37,395 nt of DNA, from the NCBI RefSeq assembly GCF_017744435.1, contig NZ_JAGIBG010000043.1, positions 1 to 37,395 of the forward strand, in the 5' to 3' direction. This document shows positions 8,094 to 16,441 of the stretch, one piece after another. Positions within the stretch are counted from its first letter, which is position 1. Each line of letters opens with the position of its first letter. Both the position numbers and the translations under genes were made by a program. The notes beneath the pieces are model-generated. The model was not told the origin of the DNA, searched no databases, and saw only the letters and a program-made list of their open reading frames with translations. This stretch comes from Pseudomonas sp. (GTDB lineage Bacteria; Pseudomonadota; Gammaproteobacteria; Pseudomonadales; Pseudomonadaceae).

Positions 8094-10280
8094 TTAGAAG
8101 GTATGCCCCAGGTTCAGGTACACCGCCTGCTCATTCGCCGTGTTGGCCCCATAACTCAGGTTCAACGGCCCAAGCGGCGTCTCCAGCCCCAGGAAGATGC
8201 TCGCCGCATTGATGTAGCCGCTGTCGAACGCATTGTCATTGTTCCACGCCCGCCCACGCTCAAGCGACCCACCGATATACAGCGGGAAGTCCAGCGGCAG
8301 ATAGGCGCGCGGCGTCAGGCGCCGGTAGTACACCATCCGCAGCAGGCTGACGTTCTGCCCTGACACCGAGTCCTGGCGGAAGCCCGACAGCTCCCTCGCG
8401 CCACCCAGCACGAAGCTCGACGTCACCACCTCCGTTGGGTCCAGCGTGCGTCCATAGCGCCCACCCAGCACGAAGGTGTTCGGGCCGACGCTGAATGCCT
8501 TGTCCAGGTTCAGCAGCCACTGCCGGTAGTCCTCGTCCGAATCCAGCGACTTGTCGTACTTGCGAAAGGTCAGCCCGATGTCCTCACCCTGGTGCGGGAA
8601 GTACACGTTGTCGAGGGTGTCGAACGAGTATTTCAGCTCGTAGAAGCCTTCGTTGAAGCTGACGCTGGGCAGGTCCTGGTCGCCGACACGCACCTCGGCC
8701 TTGCCCCAGGCCTTGCCCACGCCCAGGCGCACCTCGCCGGAAGTGCCAATCTGGCGGCCGACGTTAAGGCCGAAACCATAGCGTTCAAGCCGGTACTCGG
8801 CGATCGGGTCGTTGTCCAGGGTCGCTTCGATGTTCTGCGAGCCGAGGTCAAGATAGGGCGCGACGAAGTAGCGCGAACCCACGTCCAGCGGCTGGTAGAA
8901 CTCGCTGTACAACTCCTGCTGGTCACCAATCTGGGCACGGGTCAGCCATTCCGCGCCCAGTCGGTTGATGCCGTTCATGCGGTAGCTGGCGCCGAGGTTG
9001 AAGGCGCTGTCACCGCGCAGGTCGTCCGACAGGTTCAGGCCCAGGCGCAGGTAGTCGGTGCCGCCGCGCTTGCCGCGGGCGTTGATCACCAGGATGTTGT
9101 CGTCGCCCTTGTGCACCACGCGGTACTGCACCCGGTCGAAGTAGTCCAGGCCATACAGGGTGCCCATGTCGGTCTGCAGGCGGTCGAGTGCCAGTGGTTC
9201 GCCAATCGGCTGGCGAATGTAATAGCGGATCACGTCGTCGCTGACTTTCGAGTCGTTCTCAATCCTGATTGCGGTGATCACTGGCGTGCGCTGGCCTGGC
9301 GAGCGGGCCACGGCCAGGCTGGCGTCGCGCTCTGGTTGGCGCAGCGCGGCCAGGCGCGTGTCGAGCAGCCGGGTGGCGCGATAGCCGGCGTCGATCATGT
9401 CCTGGGCACGGCCGAAGTCGGTGACGCCGTAGGCGGCCAGCTGTGGCTGGATCAGGATGTCGTCGCGGTGCAGGCTGGCCAGCTGTTCCTCGGAATTGCG
9501 CCGGGTCATCAGGGTGATCGACTGGTTGAGCACGTCGACCACCGTGGTCAGTTGTTTGCGGTCGCGCAGCGGGGTGCCGATATCGACCACGATGGCCAGG
9601 TCGACGCCCATCTTCCGGGCCACGTCGAGCGGGATGTTGTCGGTCATGCCGCCATCCACCAGCAGGCGGCCATCCAGCTCGACCGGGGCGAACACGGCGG
9701 GGATCGACATGCTTGCGCGAATCACCTGCGGCAGGTGGCCACGGCTGAACACCACCTTCTCGCCGCTGGCGATGTCGGTGGCCACGGCGCGGAAGGGGAT
9801 CGGCAGCTTGTCGAAGTCGCGGGTGTCGGCGGTGTGGGCCAGCTTGCTTTCCAGCAGCAGCGCCAGGTTCTGGCCCTGGATAACGCCCAGCGGCAAGCCA
9901 AGGCTGCCGTCGTCGCGGAAGCTTAGTTTCTGTTTGACCAGGAAGTCGCGGTCATCCTGCTTGCGCCGGAACGGTACGTCCTTGCGTGGCGGTGCATCGG
10001 ACAGCGCCTGCTGCCAGTCCAGCGTGGTGGCGAGTTTTTCCAGTTCCTCGACACTGTAGCCGGAGGCATACAGCCCACCCACCACGGCGCCCATGCTGGT
10101 GCCGGCGATGGCATCGATGTGCACGCCCTGTTCCTCCAGGGCCTTGAGCACGCCAATATGGGCCAGGCCACGGGCGGCACCGCCAGACAACACCAGGCCG
10201 ACCTTGGGGCGGGCAGGCTCGGCGGCGAATACGGTGAGGGCAGTGAGCATCAGCAGAAGGCATAACAGCAGGCGGCGCAT
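8094..10280 (-). CDS. plpD: PlpD-like patatin phospholipase, type Vd autotransporter
   Basis: The 728-residue protein has the length and layout of P. aeruginosa PlpD, the prototype of type Vd secretion. A signal peptide (residues 1-20, ending FAA) precedes a patatin domain with the glycine-rich oxyanion motif SGGAARG (32-38), nucleophile Ser62 in GTSMG, and Asp209 in DGG, which together form the Ser-Asp dyad. A single POTRA-like domain follows at about 310-390, then a beta-barrel that ends in the typical outer membrane C-terminal phenylalanine (LGHTF). Such proteins move their lipase domain across the outer membrane; PlpD itself is a phospholipase A1. The ATG at 10280 gives the family length; a TTG four codons upstream (10292) lacks any ribosome binding site. 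TATACT on the minus strand (10318-10313) could be its -10 box. Confidence 0.9.
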   Translation of the reverse strand: MRRLLLCLLLMLTALTVFAAEPARPKVGLVLSGGAARGLAHIGVLKALEEQGVHIDAIAGTSMGAVVGGLYASGYSVEELEKLATTLDWQQALSDAPPRKDVPFRRKQDDRDFLVKQKLSFRDDGSLGLPLGVIQGQNLALLLESKLAHTADTRDFDKLPIPFRAVATDIASGEKVVFSRGHLPQVIRASMSIPAVFAPVELDGRLLVDGGMTDNIPLDVARKMGVDLAIVVDIGTPLRDRKQLTTVVDVLNQSITLMTRRNSEEQLASLHRDDILIQPQLAAYGVTDFGRAQDMIDAGYRATRLLDTRLAALRQPERDASLAVARSPGQRTPVITAIRIENDSKVSDDVIRYYIRQPIGEPLALDRLQTDMGTLYGLDYFDRVQYRVVHKGDDNILVINARGKRGGTDYLRLGLNLSDDLRGDSAFNLGASYRMNGINRLGAEWLTRAQIGDQQELYSEFYQPLDVGSRYFVAPYLDLGSQNIEATLDNDPIAEYRLERYGFGLNVGRQIGTSGEVRLGVGKAWGKAEVRVGDQDLPSVSFNEGFYELKYSFDTLDNVYFPHQGEDIGLTFRKYDKSLDSDEDYRQWLLNLDKAFSVGPNTFVLGGRYGRTLDPTEVVTSSFVLGGARELSGFRQDSVSGQNVSLLRMVYYRRLTPRAYLPLDFPLYIGGSLERGRAWNNDNAFDSGYINAASIFLGLETPLGPLNLSYGANTANEQAVYLNLGHTF

Positions 10281-10347
10281 CGTGAGTCTCAAACCGAAGG
10301 CTAAAGACCGCTAGTATAAGCGGCCCCTCACCTGGAGATGCCTCAGC

Positions 10348-10629
10348 ATGGCCGACAACAAGCCGGAAATCGTCATCACATATTGCACGCAGTGCCAATG
10401 GCTGCTGCGCGCCGCCTGGTTAGCCCAGGAACTGCTCAGCACCTTCAGCGACGACCTTGCCCGGGTGGCGTTGGAGCCGGGTACCGGCGGCATCTTCCGC
10501 ATCACCTGCGATGGCGTGCAGATCTGGGAGCGCAAGGCCGGCGGGGGCTTCCCCGAGGCCAAGGTACTCAAGCAGCGCGTGCGCGACCAGATCGACCCGC
10601 AGCGCGACCTGGGCCACAACGATCGCTGA
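10348..10629 (+). CDS. SelT/SelW/SelH-like Rdx family protein (CxxC form)
   Basis: This 93-residue protein begins with a beta strand followed by the thioredoxin-like motif YCTQCQW, then ALEPGTGGIFRITCDGVQIWERK and GGFPEAKVLKQRVRD, all typical of bacterial SelW-like Rdx proteins. In selenoprotein homologues the second cysteine is selenocysteine; here both are plain cysteines. A redox role is inferred from the fold, but the substrate is unknown. It diverges from plpD, and its stop codon directly abuts the stop of the convergent EamA transporter gene at 10630. Confidence 0.85.
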   Translation: MADNKPEIVITYCTQCQWLLRAAWLAQELLSTFSDDLARVALEPGTGGIFRITCDGVQIWERKAGGGFPEAKVLKQRVRDQIDPQRDLGHNDR

Positions 10630-11520
10630 TCAGGTGCCCTCGGCCACGACCTTTTGCCGGGCTGGCTGTTCGGCGGCCATGCGGCTCGACAGCACGATGG
10701 CGAAGATGATCAGCACGCCGCCCAGCAGCATGCGCAGGGTTGGCGTTTCGGCAAATACCGCCCAGGCCACGGCGATGCCATAGACCGGCTCCATGGCGAA
10801 CACCACGGCGGCTGTGCGCGCCTTGATCACCGCCAGGCTGGCCACGAACAGGCTGTGGGCGACGCCGGTGCAGAAGACCCCGAGCAAGGCGATCCACAAC
10901 CAGTCCAGGCTGGCGACCTGGCTCAGCCCCGGACCCGCGAAGGGCAGCAGGCACAAGCCGACTACCAGGTTTTGCCACAGCGCCGCCTGCACGGCGGGCA
11001 AGCGCCCGGAGCCGGCACGGTTGGTCAGCGACAGCAGCGAGAACAGCAAGCCGGAGAGCAAGGCCCAGAGCAGGCCGCCGGTGGCCTGGCTGGCCAGGTC
11101 GAATGCCGGGGTGACCAGGATCAGGCCGATGCTGACCAGCACCACCAGCACGCCTTCGTTGCGACGGATGCGCTCGCGGAACAGCAGGCCTTCGAGGATC
11201 ACCGTGAAAGCCGGGAAGCTGGCAAAGCCCAGGGTCGCGATGGCCACGCCGCCGACTTTCACGGCGATGAAGAAACTGACCCAATGGCCGGCCAGCAGCA
11301 CGCCGCCGAGCAGCAGGCGGCGAATGTCCTGGCCGCTCAGGCGTCGCCAGCCGGGGCCGGTGAGGCTGGCAAACAGCGCCAGGGCCAGCACGGCGAAGGC
11401 GGCGCGGCCGAAGACGATGATTGCCGGGCTGGCGCTGGCGGCCAGTTTGCCGAAGACGCCGGTCAGGCCGAAGAACAACGCGCCGATGTGCAGGGCGCCG
11501 AGGGCAGTGCGGTGGTTCAT
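10630..11520 (-). CDS. EamA/DMT superfamily transporter
   Basis: The 296-residue protein is very hydrophobic with about ten predicted membrane segments in two repeated halves, as in EamA (drug/metabolite transporter) proteins. Typical pieces are ALHIGALFFGLTGVFGKL at the start, FGRAAFAVLALALF, the mid-protein ALLSGLLFSLLSLTNR, and VFAMEPVYGIAVAW with LGGVLIIFAIVLSS near the end, the classic second EamA repeat. Substrates vary widely in the family (amino acids, nucleosides, drugs), so none is assigned. It lies downstream of an AraC regulator on the same strand, separated by a REP pair, so regulation by that protein is possible but not shown. Confidence 0.88.
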   Translation of the reverse strand: MNHRTALGALHIGALFFGLTGVFGKLAASASPAIIVFGRAAFAVLALALFASLTGPGWRRLSGQDIRRLLLGGVLLAGHWVSFFIAVKVGGVAIATLGFASFPAFTVILEGLLFRERIRRNEGVLVVLVSIGLILVTPAFDLASQATGGLLWALLSGLLFSLLSLTNRAGSGRLPAVQAALWQNLVVGLCLLPFAGPGLSQVASLDWLWIALLGVFCTGVAHSLFVASLAVIKARTAAVVFAMEPVYGIAVAWAVFAETPTLRMLLGGVLIIFAIVLSSRMAAEQPARQKVVAEGT

Positions 11521-11550
11521 TGCAAGTCCTTTGATTCTTTACTGGCTGTA

Positions 11551-11648
11551 CCGGCCCTTTCGCGGGTAAACCCGCTCCCACAGGAATATCACTGCCCTTC
11601 AGAGCAACACTGTACCTGTGGGAGCGGGCGTGCCCGCGAAAGGGCCGG
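11551..11648. repeat. REP inverted pair
   Basis: Arms 11551-11584 and 11615-11648 (34 bases each, near-complementary, core CCGGCCCTTTCGCGGG) surround a 30-base centre. It lies between the AraC regulator and the EamA gene, both on the minus strand. Confidence 0.85.
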
Positions 11649-11699
11649 TGCAGCAAAGTGTAAAGCCACAGGCCAACACGTTCTGTCGCCATCCTGCCG

Positions 11700-12464
11700 T
11701 CAGTTGTCGCCAGGCTCTCGCCGCATGGCCAGCGGCGAGCAGCCAAACGCCCGCAGCATCGCCGCCGAAAACGCACTCTGCGAGCTGTACCCCACCCGCG
11801 CCGCAATCTCACCCATCGGCAGCAAGGTCTGGGTGACCAGCCGCCTGGCCTTGAGCAGGCGCCGCTGGCGGATGTAGTCCATCGGCGTCATGCCGCACTC
11901 GGCGCTAAACCGTGCATGCAGCCGGGTGCTGGATACACCGGCGATGCGCGCCAGGTCGGCCACCTGCAAGGGGTGCGCTGCGTGCTGTTCGATATGCGCA
12001 TCGAATGCAGCATAGGGCAGGCGCTGGCTGGGTGTGACCTTGGCCGAGGCGCTGGGGTTGAGGCTGGCCAGCAACAGCACCGCGCCTTGCCGGGCGATCA
12101 GCGGGTCGTCCATGGGGCTCGCTGCCAGCCAGTCCACCAGTTGCTGCTGGCGATCATCCAGCCCCAGTGCGCCTGGCTGGTCGAGCAGGCGTCGGCTGGC
12201 ATCGGCATGCGCCCCCAGTTGCTCGTGCAACCAGTGCTCTCCGGGCACATCCAGCACCAGGCAATCGCTGCCGACGTCGCTGCCGCAAGTGTGATGGGCG
12301 CCAGCGGGTACCACCATCAGCCCCTGGCGGGCCACCCTGGCGCCGTGGCCCTGCACCTCGAAATCCAGGCGGCCGTGCAGGCCGAACACCAATTGCGGGT
12401 GTTCGTGACTGTGGGCGATCAGCTCATCGCGGTAGTGGCGCAAGGAAAGTATCGGGCCGGCCAT
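11700..12464 (-). CDS. AraC family transcriptional regulator with cupin sensor domain
   Basis: The 254-residue protein has an N-terminal cupin-type sensor (HEHPQLVFGLHGRLDFEVQG, then LMVVPAGAHHTCGSD) and a C-terminal pair of helix-turn-helix motifs. The first includes HPLQVADLARIAGVSSTRLHARF and the second MGEIAARVGYSSQSAFSAAMLRAFGCSPLAMRR, the AraC signature. It should bind DNA near a target promoter in response to a small molecule. The EamA transporter downstream on the same strand is a plausible target or partner; the REP pair between them argues against a tight operon. The ligand is unknown. Confidence 0.9.
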   Translation of the reverse strand: MAGPILSLRHYRDELIAHSHEHPQLVFGLHGRLDFEVQGHGARVARQGLMVVPAGAHHTCGSDVGSDCLVLDVPGEHWLHEQLGAHADASRRLLDQPGALGLDDRQQQLVDWLAASPMDDPLIARQGAVLLLASLNPSASAKVTPSQRLPYAAFDAHIEQHAAHPLQVADLARIAGVSSTRLHARFSAECGMTPMDYIRQRRLLKARRLVTQTLLPMGEIAARVGYSSQSAFSAAMLRAFGCSPLAMRREPGDN

Positions 12465-12590
12465 GGGGCATCCTCGTGGGGCTGTCAGCCATTGTGCCGC
12501 ATTCCTGGCAGACCATCACTCGTCACATCCCTGCCACCAACCTGTCATCTGTGCCTGCCAGTCTCCAGCAAACAGCGCCGGAGCCTGCCC

Positions 12591-13403
12591 ATGACCCATG
12601 TCGAACTCTCTCGCCCGTCACGCAAGCAGCGCGTGCGCACCTTGTGGATATCCGACGTGCACCTGGGCACTCGTGACTGCCAGGCCGAACACCTGTCGCA
12701 GTTCCTCAAGGGCTACCAGGCCGACCGCGTCTACCTGGTCGGCGATATCATCGATGGCTGGAAGCTGCGCAGCGGCATTTACTGGCCGCAGGCCCACACC
12801 AATGTCATCCGCCGCTTGCTGACCATGAGCAAGCGCGGCACCGAGGTGATCTACGTCACCGGTAACCATGACGAGTTCCTGCGGCGTTACTCGAAGCTGA
12901 TGCTGGGCAACATCCAGCTGGTGGACGAGGCCGAGCACCTGACCGCCGACGGCCGTCGCCTGTTGGTGATCCATGGCGACCAGTTCGACGTGATCACCCG
13001 TTATCACCGCTGGCTGGCCTTCCTCGGCGACCGTGCCTACGAATTCACCCTGGTGCTCAACCGCTGGCTCAACCATTGGCGTGCGCGCTATGGGTATGGC
13101 TACTGGTCGCTGTCGGCGTACCTCAAGCACAAGGTCAAAGGCGCGGTGAACTTCATCAGCGACTTCGAGGATGCGATTGCCCATGAATGTACCCGTCGCG
13201 GTTTTCATGGTGTGGTCTGTGGGCACATCCACCATGCCGAGATTCGCCAGGTGGGGGAGGTGGAATACCTCAACTGCGGAGATTGGGTAGAGTCGTGCAC
13301 GGCGTTGATCGAGCACTGGGATGGCAGTATCGAGCTGTATCGGCTGGCCGACGCACAGGCCCGCCAGGCCGAAGCCGCGACGGCCCTGCGCGAGCCGGCC
13401 TAG
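12591..13403 (+). CDS. LpxH-like metallophosphoesterase
   Basis: This 270-residue protein carries the calcineurin-like metal-binding motifs in order: SDVHLG, GDIIDGW, GNHDE, HGDQFD and CGHIHHAE. The layout resembles UDP-2,3-diacylglucosamine diphosphatases of the LpxH superfamily, but the spacer region differs (a long GYGYWSLSAYLKHKVKGAVNFISDFEDAI insert) and pseudomonads have a separate canonical lpxH, so the substrate here is uncertain. The start at 12591 is supported by GGAG at 12580-12583 with 7 bases spacing; the frame is open far upstream but lacks family similarity. Its stop overlaps the stop of the convergent DUF962 gene by three bases. Confidence 0.88.
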   Translation: MTHVELSRPSRKQRVRTLWISDVHLGTRDCQAEHLSQFLKGYQADRVYLVGDIIDGWKLRSGIYWPQAHTNVIRRLLTMSKRGTEVIYVTGNHDEFLRRYSKLMLGNIQLVDEAEHLTADGRRLLVIHGDQFDVITRYHRWLAFLGDRAYEFTLVLNRWLNHWRARYGYGYWSLSAYLKHKVKGAVNFISDFEDAIAHECTRRGFHGVVCGHIHHAEIRQVGEVEYLNCGDWVESCTALIEHWDGSIELYRLADAQARQAEAATALREPA

Positions 13404-13711
13404 AGGCTGATCCTGCCGAGCAGGATGTCGCGGAACATGGCGAAATCGCCGACCAGGCTGTACCACGGATGCTTGAACGTCGCCGGTTTGTTCCGCTCGT
13501 AGAAGAAATGCCCGACCCAGGCGAAGCCGTACCCGCAAAACGGTACGGCCAGCAGCAGCAGCCACTTGCCGCTGCCGAGGGTATAGGCGAGCAAGGCAAT
13601 CACCAGGCTGGTGCCGACGAAGTGCAGGCGTCGGCAGGTGGGGTTGCTGTGTTCCCCCAGGTAATACGGATAGAACTCGGCGAAACTGCGAAACTGCGCG
13701 GTGCTGGTCAT
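13400..13711 (-). CDS. DUF962 / Mpo1-like membrane protein
   Basis: The 103-residue protein shows the DUF962 signature: YYLGEHSNPTCRRLHFVGTS at the N-terminus with conserved histidines, a hydrophobic hairpin in the middle, and WVGHFFYERNKPATFKHPWY near the C-terminus. In yeast the family member Mpo1 is an iron-dependent dioxygenase that shortens 2-hydroxy fatty acids; whether the short bacterial form has that activity is inference. The start at 13711 has GGAG 8 bases upstream. The frame extends further upstream to 13804 but those 31 codons do not resemble the family. Confidence 0.85.
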   Translation of the reverse strand: MTSTAQFRSFAEFYPYYLGEHSNPTCRRLHFVGTSLVIALLAYTLGSGKWLLLLAVPFCGYGFAWVGHFFYERNKPATFKHPWYSLVGDFAMFRDILLGRISL

Positions 13712-13866
13712 GGGCAGTGCTCCGGGATTATCACTTTTGGACAGGATACACGGCGTGGAGCCTGAATCGAGTCTAGAGTCATTGGCGGTGCCGGCCAGTG
13801 ACAATAGGCGCCAAATGAGTATCCTTGGGGTTCACCGCATGAAGCGGTCAGTATAAGAAGCCTGCC

Positions 13867-14928
13867 ATGAGTGAAAGAACCACGTCAGCCAGCTGGGCAT
13901 CAGGGATTGTCAAGGCGCTGGAGCTGGAAGGGCTCGATTGCCCGGCCATGTTCAAGCAGCTGGGGCTGGATTTTGCTGCACTCGACGACCCGGATGCACG
14001 CTTTCCGCAAGACGCCATGACCCGCCTCTGGCAGCTCGCGGTCGAACTCTCGGGCAACGAAGCCATTGGCCTGAACATGGCGCGGGTGGTGCGCCCGGCT
14101 TCGTTCCATGTGGTGGGCTATGCGTTGATGTCCAGCCGCACCCTGGCCGAAGGTTTCGAGCGGCTGGTGCGCTACCAGCGCATCATTGCCGAAAGCTCGG
14201 ACCTGAGCTTCATCCTCGGCCCTGAAGGCTATTCGCTGATTCTGACCGTGCATGGCGATCACCTGCCACCCACCCGGCACAGCGCCGAAGCCTCGCTGGC
14301 TTGCGCGCTGGCCTTGTGCAAATGGCTCAGTGGCCGGCCGGTGCAGCCGCGACGGGTGCTGGTGCAGGGGCCGCAGCCGAAGGATATCGAGCCGTACAAG
14401 GTGGCATTCCATTCCCCGCTGATATTCGGTGCCCCGCACGATGCACTGGTGTTCGAGCGGGCCGACATGGAAGCGCCATTGCCCACCGCCAATGAAGCCA
14501 TGGCCATCCTGCACGACCGCTTTGCCGGCGAATACCTCGCGCGTTTCTCGGAAAGCCGCGTGACTCACCGGGTGCGCCAGGTACTGTGCCGCATCCTGCC
14601 GCAAGGTGAACCCAAGCGCGAAACCCTGGCCCAGTCCCTGCACCTGTCTCAGCGCACCTTGCAGCGCCGTTTGCAGGAAGAGGGCACCAGCTTCCAGACG
14701 TTGCTCGACGACACCCGCCGCGAACTGGCCGAGCAATACCTGGCCCAGCCAGGCATGACCCTGCTGGAAACCGCCTACCTGCTGGGTTTTGCCGACCCGA
14801 GCAACTTCTATCGGGCGTTTCGCCGCTGGTTCGATGTGACCCCCAGCGAGTACCGCGCCCGGCTGGGTGCGGAGCCTGGCGAGGTCAGTGACGCCAGAAC
14901 GCCGGCATACACAACACCAGCACCGTGA
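13867..14928 (+). CDS. AraC family transcriptional regulator (OruR-like architecture)
   Basis: The 353-residue protein has an N-terminal arabinose-binding-type domain (FHVVGYALMSSRTLAEGFERLVRYQRI is typical) and a C-terminal AraC DNA-binding domain with two helix-turn-helix units (ETLAQSLHLSQRTLQRRLQEEG and LLETAYLLGFADPSNFYRAFRRWFDVTPSEYR). This architecture is shared with OruR and related regulators of amino acid or lipid catabolism, but no target can be named from the window. A short inverted repeat ACCGC-ATGAA-GCGGT (13834-13848) sits 18 bases before the start. The 3' end overlaps the convergent trkH gene by 44 bases. Confidence 0.88.
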   Translation: MSERTTSASWASGIVKALELEGLDCPAMFKQLGLDFAALDDPDARFPQDAMTRLWQLAVELSGNEAIGLNMARVVRPASFHVVGYALMSSRTLAEGFERLVRYQRIIAESSDLSFILGPEGYSLILTVHGDHLPPTRHSAEASLACALALCKWLSGRPVQPRRVLVQGPQPKDIEPYKVAFHSPLIFGAPHDALVFERADMEAPLPTANEAMAILHDRFAGEYLARFSESRVTHRVRQVLCRILPQGEPKRETLAQSLHLSQRTLQRRLQEEGTSFQTLLDDTRRELAEQYLAQPGMTLLETAYLLGFADPSNFYRAFRRWFDVTPSEYRARLGAEPGEVSDARTPAYTTPAP

Positions 14929-16339
14929 TGATCTCCAGGCGGCCGAGCAGCATGCCGGTCGACAGCACCCATTTGGCGGCATCCGGCAGCGTCGAGTAGT
15001 TGCCCGAAGGGCCGACCACTTCGCCGAGGCCCGGGCCGACGCCCGACACGGTGCCGGCAGCGCCAGTCAGTGCGGTCATCCAGTCAACGCCCAGCAGCGA
15101 CAGCAGCAGGGCCATCACGCAGATGGTGATGGCGAAGAAGAACGAGAAGGTCAGGATCGAGCGTACGATTTCTTCGTCCAGGCGATGGCCGTTGTACTTC
15201 TGTTTGATCACCGCGCGCGGGTGGATCAGCTGGTTGAGGCTGGCCTTGAGCAGGATGTAGGCCACCTGGAAGCGGAAGATCTTGATACCGCCGGCGGTGG
15301 AGCCGGAGCAGCCGCCAACGAAGCCCAGGTAGAAGAACAGCATCAGCGAGAAGTTGCCCCACAGGCTGTAGTCGCCCAGGGCGAAACCGGTGGTGGTGAC
15401 CACCGAGGTCACGTTCAGTGCTACGTGGCGCAGGGCATCGAGCCAGTGCAGGTTGGTGGTGTACCAGTACCAGGTGCCGAGCACGATCCAGGTGACCACC
15501 AGCATGCCCAGCAAACCTTGAACCTGCTGGTCGCGGATAAGGGCCTTGCGGTTGCCACGCAAGGTCGCCACGTACAGCGTGAAGGGCAGGCTGCCCATGA
15601 TCATCACCACCACCGCGACCCAGTGCACGGCGGGGATGTCCCATTTGGCCAGTGACTGGTCAGAGGTGGAGAACCCGCCAGTGGAGATCGCCGACATGGC
15701 GTGGTTGATGGCATCGAACGGGCTCATGCCGGCCCACCAGAAGGCCAGTGCTCCCAAGATCGAGAAGCCGACGTACACACCGACGATCGACTTGGCGACC
15801 ATGTGCGAGCGCGGCATGACCTTTTCCGAGCGGTCTGATGACTCGGTCTGGAACAGGCGCATGCCACCGATGCGCAGCAGCGGCAAGATCGCTACCGCCA
15901 TGGCGATGAAGCCGATGCCGCCGAGCCAGTGCAGCATCGAGCGCCACATCAGGATGCCCGGTGACATGGTGTCGAGCCCGCTGAGCACCGTGGCGCCGGT
16001 GGCGGTGATGCCGGACATGCTTTCGAAGAAGGCGTCGGTGTAGCTGATGTGCTGGGTCAGCAGGAAGGGCAAGGCGGCGAAGATGCACACCACCACCCAG
16101 CTGCTGACGGTCAGCAGGTACATGTCGCGCGGGCGCAGGTGGACGTGCTCGGGGCGGCCCTGCAGGACCATGGCCAGGCCGGCGATGAAGGTGATCAGGC
16201 TGGACCAGAGGAACGACGGCAGGTCGCCGGTACGTTCGAAGATCACCAGGGTGGCCATGGGCACGACCATGCTGACCGCCAGGGTGATCAGGAAGATGCC
16301 GATGATGAAACCAATGATCCTTAAGGTCGGCAACGCCAT
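14885..16339 (-). CDS. trkH: Trk system potassium uptake protein TrkH
   Basis: TrkH is the membrane pore of the Trk potassium importer, working with the cytoplasmic regulator TrkA, which is not in this window. The 484-residue, highly hydrophobic protein contains four pore-loop selectivity motifs: GITATGATVLSG, ISTGGFSTSD, VTTTGFALGD and GTVSGVGPGLGEVVG. Other family pieces are HWLGGIGFIAMAVAILPLLRIGGM and GGCSGSTAGGIKIFRFQ. Length matches E. coli TrkH. A promoter fit lies at 16373-16400. The stop codon lies inside the end of the convergent AraC gene. Confidence 0.95.
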   Translation of the reverse strand: MALPTLRIIGFIIGIFLITLAVSMVVPMATLVIFERTGDLPSFLWSSLITFIAGLAMVLQGRPEHVHLRPRDMYLLTVSSWVVVCIFAALPFLLTQHISYTDAFFESMSGITATGATVLSGLDTMSPGILMWRSMLHWLGGIGFIAMAVAILPLLRIGGMRLFQTESSDRSEKVMPRSHMVAKSIVGVYVGFSILGALAFWWAGMSPFDAINHAMSAISTGGFSTSDQSLAKWDIPAVHWVAVVVMIMGSLPFTLYVATLRGNRKALIRDQQVQGLLGMLVVTWIVLGTWYWYTTNLHWLDALRHVALNVTSVVTTTGFALGDYSLWGNFSLMLFFYLGFVGGCSGSTAGGIKIFRFQVAYILLKASLNQLIHPRAVIKQKYNGHRLDEEIVRSILTFSFFFAITICVMALLLSLLGVDWMTALTGAAGTVSGVGPGLGEVVGPSGNYSTLPDAAKWVLSTGMLLGRLEIITVLVLCMPAFWRH

Positions 16340-16372
16340 GTGATCTGCTCTGACTCGAAACGGAAGGGCGCC

Positions 16373-16400
16373 ATTCTACCTATGGGTCTGGTGATGTAAA
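16373..16400 (-). promoter_or_regulatory. Candidate sigma-70 promoter of trkH
   Basis: On the minus strand, TTTACA (16400-16395) and TAGAAT (16378-16373) are separated by 16 bases, placing a start about 27 bases before the trkH ATG. Confidence 0.5.
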
Positions 16401-16403
16401 CGC

Positions 16404-16409
16404 TAGAAT
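16404..16409 (+). promoter_or_regulatory. Candidate -10 element of the nitroreductase gene
   Basis: TAGAAT, followed by GGC exactly as in the divergent trkH -10 box, lies 32 bases before the ATG at 16442. No clear -35 was found, so this is tentative. Confidence 0.35.
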
Positions 16410-16441
16410 GGCCGCACATTCACCTGCCAGGAGGGTAGCCG

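Noticed and set aside
11916..12590. Upstream in-frame extension of the LpxH-like gene.
   Set aside because: It is antisense to the AraC gene and lacks family similarity; GGAG before 12591 marks the real start.
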